Notes: generated by a model from the sequence alone, not told the origin. A stretch of DNA of 35,528 nucleotides from JANRKN01 sp033763435 (GCA_033763435.1 JANRKN010000146.1:1-35528), one strand, 5' to 3'; positions 16,142-24,084 are shown, numbered from the stretch's first letter. A program made the numbers and translations.

Positions 16142-16924
16142 TCAGCGGACCTGCATGCCCTCGGGGCTGAAACCGCGGTCGTCGCCCCGGCGTGAGACTG
16201 GGCTGCCGAAGATCTCCGTCAGCACGAAGGCCGCCTGGCCCACGCTCTTGCCCTTCATGATCCGCGCGAGCTGGAGATCGGAGTTGGGCCTCGCGGCCAG
16301 TGCGGGCGCGAGCGGCGCGGGCGTCCCGCCGAAGACCGACGTCGTCGTCGACTCGCCGTCGCCGGGCTGATACTGCCGCTGCGGCTGCGCAGGGCGCTTG
16401 GGCGCCTGACGCGCGGGCGTTGCCTTCGGCTGCGCGGGCTTGGGCGCGGACGCGCGGCTCGGCGCCTGCCGCGGCGGATATGTCCCCGCAGGGAAGGGCG
16501 TCGGTTGCATCGTTCCGCTCGGGGGCCGACTGCCTGACGCTCGGCTCGGAACCCGCGGCGGGGCCTGCGGCACCGGGCTCAGCACCACGCCCCCGCCGCC
16601 GGGCTGCTGTCGCGAACGCTCGCGAGCCCGCCGACGAAGCTCCTGCAACTGGCGCTGACGCAAGGTCTCAGCATCCACTGGCCGACCCTGCGGCTGGGCG
16701 GGCATCGAGGCCTGCGGCACCACGCCGGGCTGCGCACGCACCGCCTCGCCCGTCGAAGGGTCGCGCCCGGTCCGCAGCATCTCCATCTGCCGGGCCTGCT
16801 CAGCCTGCTCGCGCCGACGCTTGATCGACTGCTCCTGCAGCTTGCGCATCACCCACGACAGCACGCTGAAGCCGACGATCAGCAGCAGGAACACAACCTG
16901 CGAGTTCTGGAAGAGCCATTGCAT
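16142..16924 (-). CDS. Membrane-anchored Pro/Gln/Ala-rich protein, unknown function
   Basis: 260 residues: one N-terminal membrane helix (about 9-26), a charged Arg/Glu/Gln coiled-coil-like region (about 28-110, rich in RRRREQAEQARQ-type sequence), a long low-complexity Pro/Ala/Gln region (about 110-195), and a more ordered C-terminus with IMKGKSVGQAAFVLTEIFG (about 222-240). The C-terminal block looks like the conserved functional part; the rest is probably a spacer. No family recognised. The start is 6 bp after the ABC ATPase stop. TACCAT (16933-16938) overlaps that stop and ends 8 nt before ATG 16924. Confidence 0.72.
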   Translation of the reverse strand: MQWLFQNSQVVFLLLIVGFSVLSWVMRKLQEQSIKRRREQAEQARQMEMLRTGRDPSTGEAVRAQPGVVPQASMPAQPQGRPVDAETLRQRQLQELRRRARERSRQQPGGGGVVLSPVPQAPPRVPSRASGSRPPSGTMQPTPFPAGTYPPRQAPSRASAPKPAQPKATPARQAPKRPAQPQRQYQPGDGESTTTSVFGGTPAPLAPALAARPNSDLQLARIMKGKSVGQAAFVLTEIFGSPVSRRGDDRGFSPEGMQVR

Positions 16925-16930
16925 CGCCCG

Positions 16931-17707
16931 TCATGGTATCCGATCGGCGCCCCGCACCGGCGTGAGCACCTGAGCGCCCGATTCGGTCGTCGCGGCCTCA
17001 AACCGCACACCGAACACCGGTTCGAGCGTTGCGGGCGTCAGCACCTCCGCCGCCGGGCCCGCCGCGCGGACCACGCCCTCGCGCCCGAGCACCACCGCGT
17101 CGTCGCAGAGGCGCCGGGCGAGGGTGAGATCGTGCAGTACGACCAGCACCGCCGCGCCCTGCGAGGCCGTGTGCCCGAGCAGCGCCATCGCGTCGATCGC
17201 GTGCCGGGGGTCCATCGCGCTCACCGGCTCGTCGGCAAGCAGCACCCGAGTCGGGCCGGGCATCGCACGCACCTGCACGATCGCGCGCGCCAGCGTCGCC
17301 CGCTGCTGCTGCCCCGCGCTGAGATGGCCGAAGAGCTCGCCCTCGCGCTGGTCCAGGCTCAGACACTCGAGCACCGAGGCGACCTCGGCAGACTTCTCGC
17401 GCCCGGGCGCAGCAAAGCCCACCACCTCGCGCACCGTGAACCCGAACGCCACGCTCGCGCGCTGGGGGACGAAGGCGATCATGGCCGCGCGCTGAGGATC
17501 ACTCAGCTTCGCCGGGTCCGCGCCCGCGATGGTCAAGGTCCCGCGGTCGGGCGCGAGGACGCCCAGCGCAATCCGAAGCAGCGTGCTCTTGCCCGCGCCG
17601 TTGGGCCCGACGAGCGCCGTCACGCGCCCGACCCTCGCGGCGAACGTCGCGCCCCGCAGCACAGGCGTGCCCGAGAAGCCAAGATGAATGTCCCGCGCGT
17701 CGAGCAT
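16931..17707 (-). CDS. ABC transporter ATP-binding protein, FecE/HmuV-like
   Basis: 258-residue ABC ATPase: Walker A GPNGAGKST (34-42), Q-loop FVPQR (79-83), signature LSAGQQQR (129-136), Walker B VLLADEP (155-161) and H-loop LHD (His192). Length and order of motifs resemble ATPases of iron-siderophore, heme or cobalamin importers (FecE/BtuD/HmuV), but no FecCD-type permease or binding protein adjoins it, so the partner must be elsewhere. ATG 17707 has no Shine-Dalgarno; TAGACT ends 9 nt upstream. It is followed after 6 bp by the Pro-rich membrane protein and is divergent from the DUF4190-like gene. Confidence 0.88.
   Translation of the reverse strand: MLDARDIHLGFSGTPVLRGATFAARVGRVTALVGPNGAGKSTLLRIALGVLAPDRGTLTIAGADPAKLSDPQRAAMIAFVPQRASVAFGFTVREVVGFAAPGREKSAEVASVLECLSLDQREGELFGHLSAGQQQRATLARAIVQVRAMPGPTRVLLADEPVSAMDPRHAIDAMALLGHTASQGAAVLVVLHDLTLARRLCDDAVVLGREGVVRAAGPAAEVLTPATLEPVFGVRFEAATTESGAQVLTPVRGADRIP
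16933..16938 (-). promoter_or_regulatory. TACCAT, 8 nt before Pro-rich membrane protein ATG
   Basis: A -10-like hexamer overlapping the stop of the ABC ATPase gene and ending 8 nt before ATG 16924. Confidence 0.35.
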
Positions 17708-17716
17708 TACGGCCAG

Positions 17717-17722
17717 AGTCTA
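17717..17722 (-). promoter_or_regulatory. TAGACT, 9 nt before ABC ATPase ATG
   Basis: A -10-like hexamer ending 9 nt before ATG 17707, in the divergent space opposite the TTGACA promoter of the DUF4190-like gene. Confidence 0.4.
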
Positions 17723-17753
17723 AACCGTCCCCCGAACAGCGGCGGGTGGACTG

Positions 17754-17782
17754 TTGACAGCCCCCACGGAACTTCGTAGCTT
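17754..17782 (+). promoter_or_regulatory. Sigma70-type promoter, TTGACA-N17-TAGCTT
   Basis: A perfect -35 TTGACA (17754-17759) is followed after 17 bp by TAGCTT (17777-17782). The predicted transcript starts near 17789 and gives a leader of about 40 nt with AAGGAG before ATG 17829. It is the best bipartite promoter I found in the window. Seen directly in the sequence; activity is inferred. Confidence 0.7.
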
Positions 17783-17828
17783 GCCCCAGTCTCGCCGACC
17801 CCCAAGAACTCAGCCCAAGGAGCCGCCC

Positions 17829-18155
17829 ATGAGCCAGTTCCCCCCCACCTCTCCTCAGACCGGCATGATGCGCCCCCACCGCGGCGTGCTCATCCTCGTG
17901 CTCGGAATCCTGGGCCTCGTGCTGTGCGTCATCTCCGGCATCGTCGCCTGGGTGCTGGGCAACGGCGACCTTCGCGCGATGGACTCGGGTGAGATGGACC
18001 CCACCGGCCGCGGCCTCACGCAGGCCGGAAAGATCCTCGGCATCATCGCCGTGGCGCTGAACGTGCTCGTCCTCGTCATCTGGGTCGTCCTGATCGTGGT
18101 CGGCGTGGGCGCCGCGGCCGCTGGCGCCGCCGCGGGCGGCGGCAGCACCCCCTGA
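17829..18155 (+). CDS. Small two-helix membrane protein, DUF4190-like
   Basis: 108 residues. A short Pro-rich hydrophilic N-terminus precedes two hydrophobic helices (about 18-44 and 74-100). Between them lies the pattern GNGDLRAMDSGEMDPTGRGLTQAGKILGI, shortened here as GNGDL...GRGLTQAGKILG, typical of DUF4190-like proteins that occur beside DUF2752 or TM2 proteins. The C-terminus is Gly/Ala-rich. AAGGAG 6-7 nt upstream supports ATG 17829. The molecular role of the family is not established. The DUF2752 gene follows after 22 bp. Confidence 0.8.
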   Translation: MSQFPPTSPQTGMMRPHRGVLILVLGILGLVLCVISGIVAWVLGNGDLRAMDSGEMDPTGRGLTQAGKILGIIAVALNVLVLVIWVVLIVVGVGAAAAGAAAGGGSTP

Positions 18156-18177
18156 CCGGCTCCCCGGTCCGCCCCGC

Positions 18178-18576
18178 GTGAGCTCCGCCGCACCCACCTT
18201 CCTCGCGCGCAACCGCTGGCCGATCGCGCTGCTCGCGCTCTGGTCCGTCTCCGTCGGCCTCATCGTGATCCTCACGCCCGCGGGCCAGCCTCTGCCCGTG
18301 ACTTGTCTCTTGCGCCGGGCGACGGGCCTTCCCTGCCCAACCTGTGGCAGCACACGCGCGATCCTCGCCCTCACGCGCCTCGACCCCGCCGAAGCGCTGC
18401 GCCTCAACCCGCTCGTTGCCGCGCTCGCCCTGCTCACGCCCATGCTGATCGCGCTCTGGGTCGTATTCACGCGCGCAAAGCGTCCTCAACTCTCCGCGAC
18501 TGCGATCACCCTCGCGATCGTCGCGGCACTCGGCGCAAACTGGGCATACCTGCTGCTCACCCGCGCCGCGGGCTGA
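18178..18576 (+). CDS. DUF2752 membrane protein
   Basis: 132 residues with three or four hydrophobic segments and the family signature CPTCGSTRA (53-61), preceded by TCLLRRATGLP. DUF2752 proteins are small membrane proteins of unknown function common in planctomycetes, Bacteroidetes and actinobacteria. The GTG start at 18178 has neither a Shine-Dalgarno nor a nearby -10 motif, so it is probably translated by coupling with the upstream DUF4190-like gene from the promoter at 17754. It converges with the aminotransferase gene across 13 bp. Confidence 0.82.
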   Translation: MSSAAPTFLARNRWPIALLALWSVSVGLIVILTPAGQPLPVTCLLRRATGLPCPTCGSTRAILALTRLDPAEALRLNPLVAALALLTPMLIALWVVFTRAKRPQLSATAITLAIVAALGANWAYLLLTRAAG

Positions 18577-18589
18577 ACGCCGAACAGAA

Positions 18590-19792
18590 TCAGCGAGGCA
18601 GGCGCCCAAGCCGCGCGATCGCTTCGCGCATCGTCTCGGGCTTCTTGCAATACGCAAAGCGCACAAGGTGTCGGCCGTGCGCGGGGTTCTCGTAGAACAC
18701 GCTGGGCGGGATCGCCGTGACGCCCGCACGCTCGGTCAGCACGCGGCAGAAGGCCCGATCGTCCTCCACGCCCAGCTTCGCCGCGATGGGCGAGAAATCC
18801 GCCATCACGAAGTACGTGCCGTGGCTCGCGAACACGCGAAGGCCCAGCCCGCGCAGCGCGTCCGACAACTCGTCGCGCTGGGCCTTGAACTGCGCGCACA
18901 ACGCACGCAGATACTGCGAGCCGTGCTCAAAGGCCGCGATCGCGCCCAGTTGCAGGGGCGTCGCCGTGGCGAACGTGAGGAACTGATGCGCCGCCCGGAC
19001 GCCCTTGGTCAGCGCGGGCGCCGCGATCGCCCAGCCGATCTTCCAGCCCGTGAGCGAGAAGCCCTTGCCCAGGCTCGAGAGCGTCACGGTCCGCTCGGCC
19101 ATGCCGGGGAGCGTCGCGAGGTGCACGTGGGGCCGCGCGGCGTCGTACGTGAGGTCCTCGTACACCTCGTCGGTGATCGCCAGCACGTCGCGCTCGACGC
19201 ACAACGACGCGATGGTCTCAAACTCCTCGCGCGTAAAGACCTTGCCGGTCGGATTGTGAGGCGTGTTCACCACGATCGCGCGGGGCCTTGGCTCGGCGCG
19301 GAAGGCCCGCGCGAGCTCGTCGAGGTCCAGCGAGAAACCCTCCTCTTCGCGCCCAGGGGCAGGCGGCCTCAGCGTCACGATCCGCGGCGTCGCGCCCGCG
19401 AGCGCCACACCCGCGCGGTGTGCGTCATAGAACGGCTCAATCAGGATCACGTGGTCGCCCGGGTTCACAAGCCCAAGAAACGCCGCGGCGATCGCTTCCG
19501 TGCACCCGCTGGTCACCGTGATCTGCGCGTCAGGATCGACCTCCAGCCCCGTGCGCTCGCGCCAGCGCCTGGCCAGCGCGGCATTCAGCGCAGGCAGCCC
19601 GAACATCCGCGCGTACTGGTTGTGACCAGCACGGATCGCCTCGACGCCCGCCTGCTTGACGAACTCAGGTCCATCAAAGTCAGGGAACCCCTGCGCGAGA
19701 TTCACCGCGCCGTGCTTCTGCGCGAGCAGCGTCATCTCGGTGAAGATCGTCGTCCCGAAGGGCCTCAGGCGCTCAGCGACCATCGTCGTCAT
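18590..19792 (-). CDS. Class I/II aminotransferase (YbdL / kynurenine aminotransferase group)
   Basis: 400-residue fold-type I PLP enzyme. The substrate-loop region NLAQGFPDF (31-39), NTPHNPTGK (176-184), DEVYE (208-212) and the PLP lysine in SSLGKGFSLTGWKIGW (Lys243) are all present. The NLAQGFPDF and SLTGWKIGW patterns place it with YbdL-like methionine and kynurenine/glutamine aminotransferases rather than aspartate aminotransferases; the exact amino donor cannot be told from sequence. ATG 19792 has no Shine-Dalgarno; TATCGT ends 6 nt upstream. It is divergent from the peroxiredoxin, starts 29 bp apart. Confidence 0.9.
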   Translation of the reverse strand: MTTMVAERLRPFGTTIFTEMTLLAQKHGAVNLAQGFPDFDGPEFVKQAGVEAIRAGHNQYARMFGLPALNAALARRWRERTGLEVDPDAQITVTSGCTEAIAAAFLGLVNPGDHVILIEPFYDAHRAGVALAGATPRIVTLRPPAPGREEEGFSLDLDELARAFRAEPRPRAIVVNTPHNPTGKVFTREEFETIASLCVERDVLAITDEVYEDLTYDAARPHVHLATLPGMAERTVTLSSLGKGFSLTGWKIGWAIAAPALTKGVRAAHQFLTFATATPLQLGAIAAFEHGSQYLRALCAQFKAQRDELSDALRGLGLRVFASHGTYFVMADFSPIAAKLGVEDDRAFCRVLTERAGVTAIPPSVFYENPAHGRHLVRFAYCKKPETMREAIARLGRLPR

Positions 19793-19798
19793 GCCCGG

Positions 19799-19804
19799 AC
19801 GATA
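19799..19804 (-). promoter_or_regulatory. TATCGT, 6 nt before aminotransferase ATG
   Basis: A -10-like hexamer ending 6 nt before ATG 19792, back to back with the plus-strand TACGCT of the peroxiredoxin gene (6 bp between them). Confidence 0.5.
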
Positions 19805-19810
19805 CCCGCG

Positions 19811-19816
19811 TACGCT
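19811..19816 (+). promoter_or_regulatory. TACGCT, 5 nt before peroxiredoxin ATG
   Basis: Ends exactly 5 nt before ATG 19822, the same hexamer and spacing as at 15339 and 31425. Confidence 0.5.
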
Positions 19817-19821
19817 CGCTC

Positions 19822-20298
19822 ATGCTCACGCCCGGCACACCCGCGCCCGACTTTTCCCTGCCCGATCAGACGGGCGCCCTGCGATCCCTCGCCGAACTGC
19901 GGACCGGTCGGGGTGCGCCTGGAGGCGCGGGCCGAGGTCTGGTGCTGTACTTCTACCCCGCGGACTTCACGCCCGTCTGCACCAAGGAAGCATGCATGTT
20001 CCGCGACGTGTACAGCCAGCTCGCCGACGCTGGGCTCAGCGTCGCGGGCATCAGCCCCCAGTCGGTCGAGAGTCACGCGAAGTTCGCCGCCAAGCATGCG
20101 CTGCCCTACCCGCTGCTGGCCGACACGCAGGGCCAGGCGATCCGCGCGTACGGCGCCTCGGCGCTCTTCGGCCTCTTCACCCGCCGATTGACCTACGTCG
20201 TCGACGCCTCGGGCGTCATCACCGCCTCGATCAACGCGGCGCTGGATCTCTCGAAACACCGCGCGCTGATCGACCGCGCGCTCGCCGGCGCGCGCTGA
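19822..20298 (+). CDS. bcp: Peroxiredoxin, Bcp/PrxQ type
   Basis: A thiol peroxidase of 158 residues with the peroxidatic cysteine in FTPVCTKEAC (Cys53) and a resolving cysteine five residues later (Cys58), the hallmark of atypical 2-Cys Bcp/PrxQ enzymes. The N-terminus TPGTPAPDFSLPDQ is typical. It has no signal peptide, so it is cytoplasmic. TACGCT ends exactly 5 nt before ATG 19822 with no Shine-Dalgarno, so a leaderless mRNA is likely. It converges with the next gene across 8 bp. Confidence 0.94.
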   Translation: MLTPGTPAPDFSLPDQTGALRSLAELRTGRGAPGGAGRGLVLYFYPADFTPVCTKEACMFRDVYSQLADAGLSVAGISPQSVESHAKFAAKHALPYPLLADTQGQAIRAYGASALFGLFTRRLTYVVDASGVITASINAALDLSKHRALIDRALAGAR

Positions 20299-20306
20299 GG
20301 CCTGAA

Positions 20307-21590
20307 TCACAGCGTCATCGGGGGCGGCGGAGTCTCCTCCGGCTTCTCGTGCTTGGAGCGGGGCTTGGTAATCACGCCGTGCGCGGGTACGTCCACCGGC
20401 CCTACCGGTTTGGCAAACGCGTCCACCCGCTGCACGATCCGCGCCTCGGGCCCCTCGTGCTCGGCCACGGGCACGATCTCCGTGGGCCTGGGCGGGCTGT
20501 GCACCATGCCCGAGATCGGCGCGCCCGCGTACGCAAGGTCACGCCGGCCGCACTCTGGGCACACCGCGCCCAGCGGCAAGCCCGAAAGGTCGTACCCGCA
20601 CTCGTCACACGCGCGAGGAAGGGGCGCCGAGGGTCCGAGCTTGCCGCGCGCGACACGCCGGGCGTCGATCTCGCGCGAGTGCTCCTGATTGCGGATCGCC
20701 CATCCGACCGTGCCCGCAAACCGCACGAGGCACGCGGGGAACATCGCGATGCCCACGAGCACCGAGAGAGCCGAGAAATAGGCCAGAATCGCAAGCAGCC
20801 CTCGCGTGAGCCAGAAGCTGCTGAACGCCAGCGACAGCACGAGCAGCGCGCCGCCGAAGACCAGCCCCGTCGTCGACCATCGAAGCCAGTCGGCGAGGTC
20901 GTCATTGCGCGCCCAGCTCGAAAGGTCCGCGAGGATCAGCCCCAGCGCCCAGAGCCCCGCGAACGCCGCGAGAAGCACCAGCCCCGTGAGCGCCCACATC
21001 GCGGCAATACCCGGATGCATGGGCGCGGCGCCGATGACGCCCGGATTCGCCGCGGCCCACGCGGCAGCGGCGCGCTCGGCGAGTTCGGCCGTCACCCACG
21101 CGAGCAGCGCCCACACCGCCCAGCACCACTGGCTCGCCCGCGCCCACAGCCTCACCCGAGCCAGCTCCCGCGTCGTCCGCACCAGCGGGTACAGCGCCGA
21201 ATGCCTGGGCGCGGTCGCGACGTACACCGCTACGGCCCATCCCACGGCCGAGAAAACAGCCAGCGCCACGGCGAGAATGCTCGACCTGATCCACCCCTGC
21301 GCCGCGATCCACGCGAGGATCCCCGACGCCGCGAACAGCCCGCCCGTCGCGCACAGGCCCCACGCCGACGCGTGCAGCCGGCGCAGATAAGGCGTCGGCG
21401 CATCGATGATGCGATCGTCCTTGGCAAACGCGCCCCGTCGCGTGCCCGACCATGCCGCGCCGCACTCAGGGCACGACGACCCGGTCTTCAGCCCGCGCAG
21501 GTTGTATCCGCAGGCCTTGCAGGGATGGTCCTCGAGCACCACCTCGCCCAGCAACTGCGCCTTGGAAATGTCGGCGGGCCCAACGGGCAT
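20307..21590 (-). CDS. Membrane protein with N- and C-terminal zinc ribbons
   Basis: 427 residues. Two rubredoxin-like zinc ribbons flank a membrane core: CKACGYNL...CPECG (Cys24, 27, 40, 43) and CDECGYDL...CPECG (Cys328, 331, 344, 347). Between them are about six to eight hydrophobic segments (about 75-310). The C-terminal 80 residues are Pro-rich and acidic. The CGYDLxGL...CPECG type of ribbon is frequent in planctomycete membrane proteins of unknown function. ATG 21590 has no Shine-Dalgarno; TATGCT ends 6 nt upstream. No enzymatic motif is visible. Confidence 0.8.
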   Translation of the reverse strand: MPVGPADISKAQLLGEVVLEDHPCKACGYNLRGLKTGSSCPECGAAWSGTRRGAFAKDDRIIDAPTPYLRRLHASAWGLCATGGLFAASGILAWIAAQGWIRSSILAVALAVFSAVGWAVAVYVATAPRHSALYPLVRTTRELARVRLWARASQWCWAVWALLAWVTAELAERAAAAWAAANPGVIGAAPMHPGIAAMWALTGLVLLAAFAGLWALGLILADLSSWARNDDLADWLRWSTTGLVFGGALLVLSLAFSSFWLTRGLLAILAYFSALSVLVGIAMFPACLVRFAGTVGWAIRNQEHSREIDARRVARGKLGPSAPLPRACDECGYDLSGLPLGAVCPECGRRDLAYAGAPISGMVHSPPRPTEIVPVAEHEGPEARIVQRVDAFAKPVGPVDVPAHGVITKPRSKHEKPEETPPPPMTL

Positions 21591-21596
21591 CTGCCC

Positions 21597-21602
21597 AGCA
21601 TA
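21597..21602 (-). promoter_or_regulatory. TATGCT, 6 nt before zinc-ribbon protein ATG
   Basis: A -10-like hexamer in the 48-bp gap after the DUF1015 gene, ending 6 nt before ATG 21590. Confidence 0.5.
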
Positions 21603-21638
21603 CCCGAGCTCGCGGCCCCGCCCGCCCCAGCGCCGCGG

Positions 21639-22979
21639 TTACTCCAGCGGGTTCACAAACAGACCCGTCGCGAGCTTGGGATAGAAGAACGTGCTCTTCT
21701 GGGGCATGAGCTGGTTGGCCTTGCTGACCGCCCGCACCGCGTCCAGCGGCGTGGGACGGACCAGCACCGCCAGCTGCGCAAACCCGCTCCCCCCGCCCGC
21801 GCCCGTCTCCTGGCCCGCGCCGATCTGCGCCACCTCTTCGACCGAGTGCGGGAACGCCCACTTCACGGGCTGCCCGCCGTTCATCTTGGGCTGGCAGAGC
21901 TCTTCCACGATCACGTACTGGCAGAACGCAACCGAAAGCGTCCGCCAGGCCTTGGGCTTGTCGGCGAATCGGCCCGCGAGATCGTCGGCCTTGGCCGGCA
22001 CCGCGACAAAGCCGCGCCGCGTCGCAAAGTCCCACAGCCCGAAGCGTTCCTCGCCCAGGTCGCTCCGCGCGTGCATCGCGGCATGGACCGCGCCCAAGTC
22101 GCCCGCGACCGGCTCGGCGCGGATGCGCGACGCCGCCGCCGCCAGGAACTTCTCGATCGAGTAGTCCTTCATCCCGCCCAGCACCCGGTGCGTCGGCCCG
22201 ATCACCAGCCCCGCGTCGGACATGCTCACCAGCACGATCATGCTCCGCCGGGCCGGATGGTCGGGCCCGACCGGCTGCGCGCCCTCGAGGTGGCGCAAGT
22301 AGTTGATCCCCGTCGTGTAGCGGTGGTGCCCGTCGGCAATGAAGATGTCCTCGCCCGCGAGCGCGTCCTGATACGCCTTGATCGCGGCGGGGTCCTCGAC
22401 GGTCCAGACCTCGTGCTTCACACCCTCGCCCGTGGTCGCGGTGCAGTGCGGCGCCGAGCGCGCCATGATCTCACGCACCAGGCGCGTCGCCCGGCCCGCA
22501 TCGTCGGCATGGAGCCCGAAGATCGGCGAGAGCTGCGTGCGCGTCGCTTTCATCAGCGCGAAACGATCTTCCTTGGGCCCGGAGAACGTCTCCTCGTGGG
22601 GCAGCACGCCGCCGCCCGCGCGCGGACCGAAGGGCACCACGTCGATCGTGCACGCCATGCCGCAGCGCTCGAACTGCTTGCCCTCAAACCCGAACGTCTG
22701 GCGATAGGCGAAGATCGCGGGGTTGGGCCGACGGCTCAGCGTCCCGCCCGTGAGCCACGAGCGATACAGCTTCGCGGCGTTGTCGTACGCCTCAGGTGGC
22801 CCCAGCTCCTTCGCAGGCGTGTGAGGCAGGTCGACGGCAACGATGTTCCGCGCGTCGCGCGCAAGCAGCTTCTCCTTGCCCGCACGGTCGAGCACGTCGT
22901 ACGGCGGCGCGATCACCGCGCTCACATCGCCGACGCCGCCTTGGTACTGCACTGCACGGAAGGGATACACCGCGGGCAT
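21639..22979 (-). CDS. DUF1015 family protein
   Basis: 446 residues, cytoplasmic. Characteristic DUF1015 signatures are present: YPFRAV at the start, IAPPYDVL (23-30), ARNIVAVDLP and the IADGHHRY block (about 215-222). The family is widespread in bacteria and archaea, and its biochemical function is not known to me with certainty. The start ATG 22979 is fixed by AGGAGGT about 6 nt upstream, although the frame is open further upstream. TATCAT at 23042-23047 is a likely -10 with a leader of about 55 nt. It lies downstream of the redoxin gene's terminator, so it is probably a separate transcript. Confidence 0.88.
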   Translation of the reverse strand: MPAVYPFRAVQYQGGVGDVSAVIAPPYDVLDRAGKEKLLARDARNIVAVDLPHTPAKELGPPEAYDNAAKLYRSWLTGGTLSRRPNPAIFAYRQTFGFEGKQFERCGMACTIDVVPFGPRAGGGVLPHEETFSGPKEDRFALMKATRTQLSPIFGLHADDAGRATRLVREIMARSAPHCTATTGEGVKHEVWTVEDPAAIKAYQDALAGEDIFIADGHHRYTTGINYLRHLEGAQPVGPDHPARRSMIVLVSMSDAGLVIGPTHRVLGGMKDYSIEKFLAAAASRIRAEPVAGDLGAVHAAMHARSDLGEERFGLWDFATRRGFVAVPAKADDLAGRFADKPKAWRTLSVAFCQYVIVEELCQPKMNGGQPVKWAFPHSVEEVAQIGAGQETGAGGGSGFAQLAVLVRPTPLDAVRAVSKANQLMPQKSTFFYPKLATGLFVNPLE

Positions 22980-23041
22980 GGGACAACCTCCTGCGAACGC
23001 GCCCGCCGCGCCTCCGAACGGATCGGCGAGCCGCCGGGGCC

Positions 23042-23047
23042 ATGATA
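23042..23047 (-). promoter_or_regulatory. -10 element TATCAT upstream of the DUF1015 gene
   Basis: TATCAT on the minus strand matches the -10 consensus at five of six positions and lies about 60 nt before ATG 22979, just after the T-rich end of the redoxin terminator. No clear -35 is visible at 17 bp. Confidence 0.45.
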
Positions 23048-23073
23048 CCCAAGAACAAAAACTACCCAGGAAC

Positions 23074-23110
23074 AAAAACGAGCAGGCCCGGGAGGGTGAG
23101 CTCCCGGGCC
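23074..23110 (-). terminator. Intrinsic terminator of the redoxin gene
   Basis: A perfect 10-bp inverted repeat, GGCCCGGGAG (23085-23094) and CTCCCGGGCC (23101-23110), with a 6-nt loop. On the minus strand it is followed by TGCTCG and then TTTTT (23078-23074). The T-run begins 6 nt after the stem, later than ideal, and a second T5 lies about 14 nt further. It sits about 95 nt after the redoxin stop. Confidence 0.55.
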
Positions 23111-23205
23111 CGCGTCAGAGGCCGATCACACGCTCCGTCGCCCGCCCGATCCGCCCCGGGCGCGCGAGGGCGCCGGCGCGTGCGGGGGGTGCGGAAGCGC
23201 GAGGA

Positions 23206-23958
23206 TCAATACTTGACCGAGCAGCCGTAGGGACGGGTCTGCTTGGTGGTGACTTCCTTGCCGGCGAGGATCTCGTCGAGGGCCTTGGCAACGTAGTTGA
23301 CCTTGCCCGGGGTCTTGCTGTCGTCGTTGTCGTCGATCGCGCCCATGTACGCGACCTTGCCGTCCTTGCCGATGACGAACATCTCGGGGGTCCGCTTGGC
23401 GTTGTAGAGCTTGCCGACCTTGCCCGTCTCATCGAGGAGGACGGGGTACTCGATGCCCCAGTCCTTCTTCTTGGAGGCGTTCAGCTCCTGGCCGAAGCCC
23501 TGCTTGCCCTTGGCGCCCGAGTTGATCGCGAGGAACACGACGCCCTTGTCGGCGTACTTCTTGTTCAGCTCGGCGAAGGTCTTGTTCAGCTCGTGGTGCT
23601 TGACCACGAAGGGGCAGCCCGGGTTGAACCACTCGAGGACGACGATCTTGCCCTGGCCGGTCAGGCTGCTGAGCGTGACCTCGTTGCCAGCGGTGTCCTT
23701 GAGCGTGAAGTCGGGAGCGGCGACGCCGGGCTCAACCTTCGGAGCGTCCTTGGCGTCCTTCTTTTCTTCCTTCTTCTCGGCCTTCTCAGCCTTCTTCTCA
23801 GTCTTGTCCTTCGGCTCGGCCTTCTTCTCGGGCTGGGCTTCCTTCGTCGGGGCGGTCGTCACGGGCTGGCCCTGAGCCGAGGCCGTGCCGGTCGCTATCG
23901 AGAGCGCGAACGCACCCGCCGCCAGAAGACCGAGCAACCGTTTCGCCTTGAGTTCCAT
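23206..23958 (-). CDS. Exported redoxin (AhpC/TSA-like thioredoxin fold)
   Basis: 250 residues with a signal peptide (1-28, cut after ASA). Residues about 39-73 form a highly charged Lys/Glu/Ala linker. The thioredoxin-fold domain follows: APDFTLKD (81-88), the active-site region WFNPGCPFV (Cys115), and the cis-proline region RTPEMFVIGKDG. There is a single N-terminal active cysteine, not CxxC, plus a C-terminal cysteine in RPYGCSVKY (Cys246), a tail common in this redoxin group that may act as resolving thiol. GGAG 8 nt upstream supports ATG 23958. It is probably periplasmic, working with the DsbD-domain lipoprotein encoded upstream. Confidence 0.9.
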   Translation of the reverse strand: MELKAKRLLGLLAAGAFALSIATGTASAQGQPVTTAPTKEAQPEKKAEPKDKTEKKAEKAEKKEEKKDAKDAPKVEPGVAAPDFTLKDTAGNEVTLSSLTGQGKIVVLEWFNPGCPFVVKHHELNKTFAELNKKYADKGVVFLAINSGAKGKQGFGQELNASKKKDWGIEYPVLLDETGKVGKLYNAKRTPEMFVIGKDGKVAYMGAIDDNDDSKTPGKVNYVAKALDEILAGKEVTTKQTRPYGCSVKY

Positions 23959-24084
23959 GCTGAAGACTCCGTCCAAAGGCGTGCTGCGCTTTGGTCTGCC
24001 CTCCCGAGCACACGCCCGGGCACCGACCAACCCACGCACGCGAATTGCCATCGACCAAACCCACCCGCTCCGCACAGTCTGCCG

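Noticed and set aside
19656..23045. Very long plus-strand open frame (over 1,000 codons) running antisense to several genes
   Set aside because: Its translation is Arg/His/Pro-rich without domain motifs, while the minus strand carries three well-supported genes. Long antisense frames are expected at this GC content.
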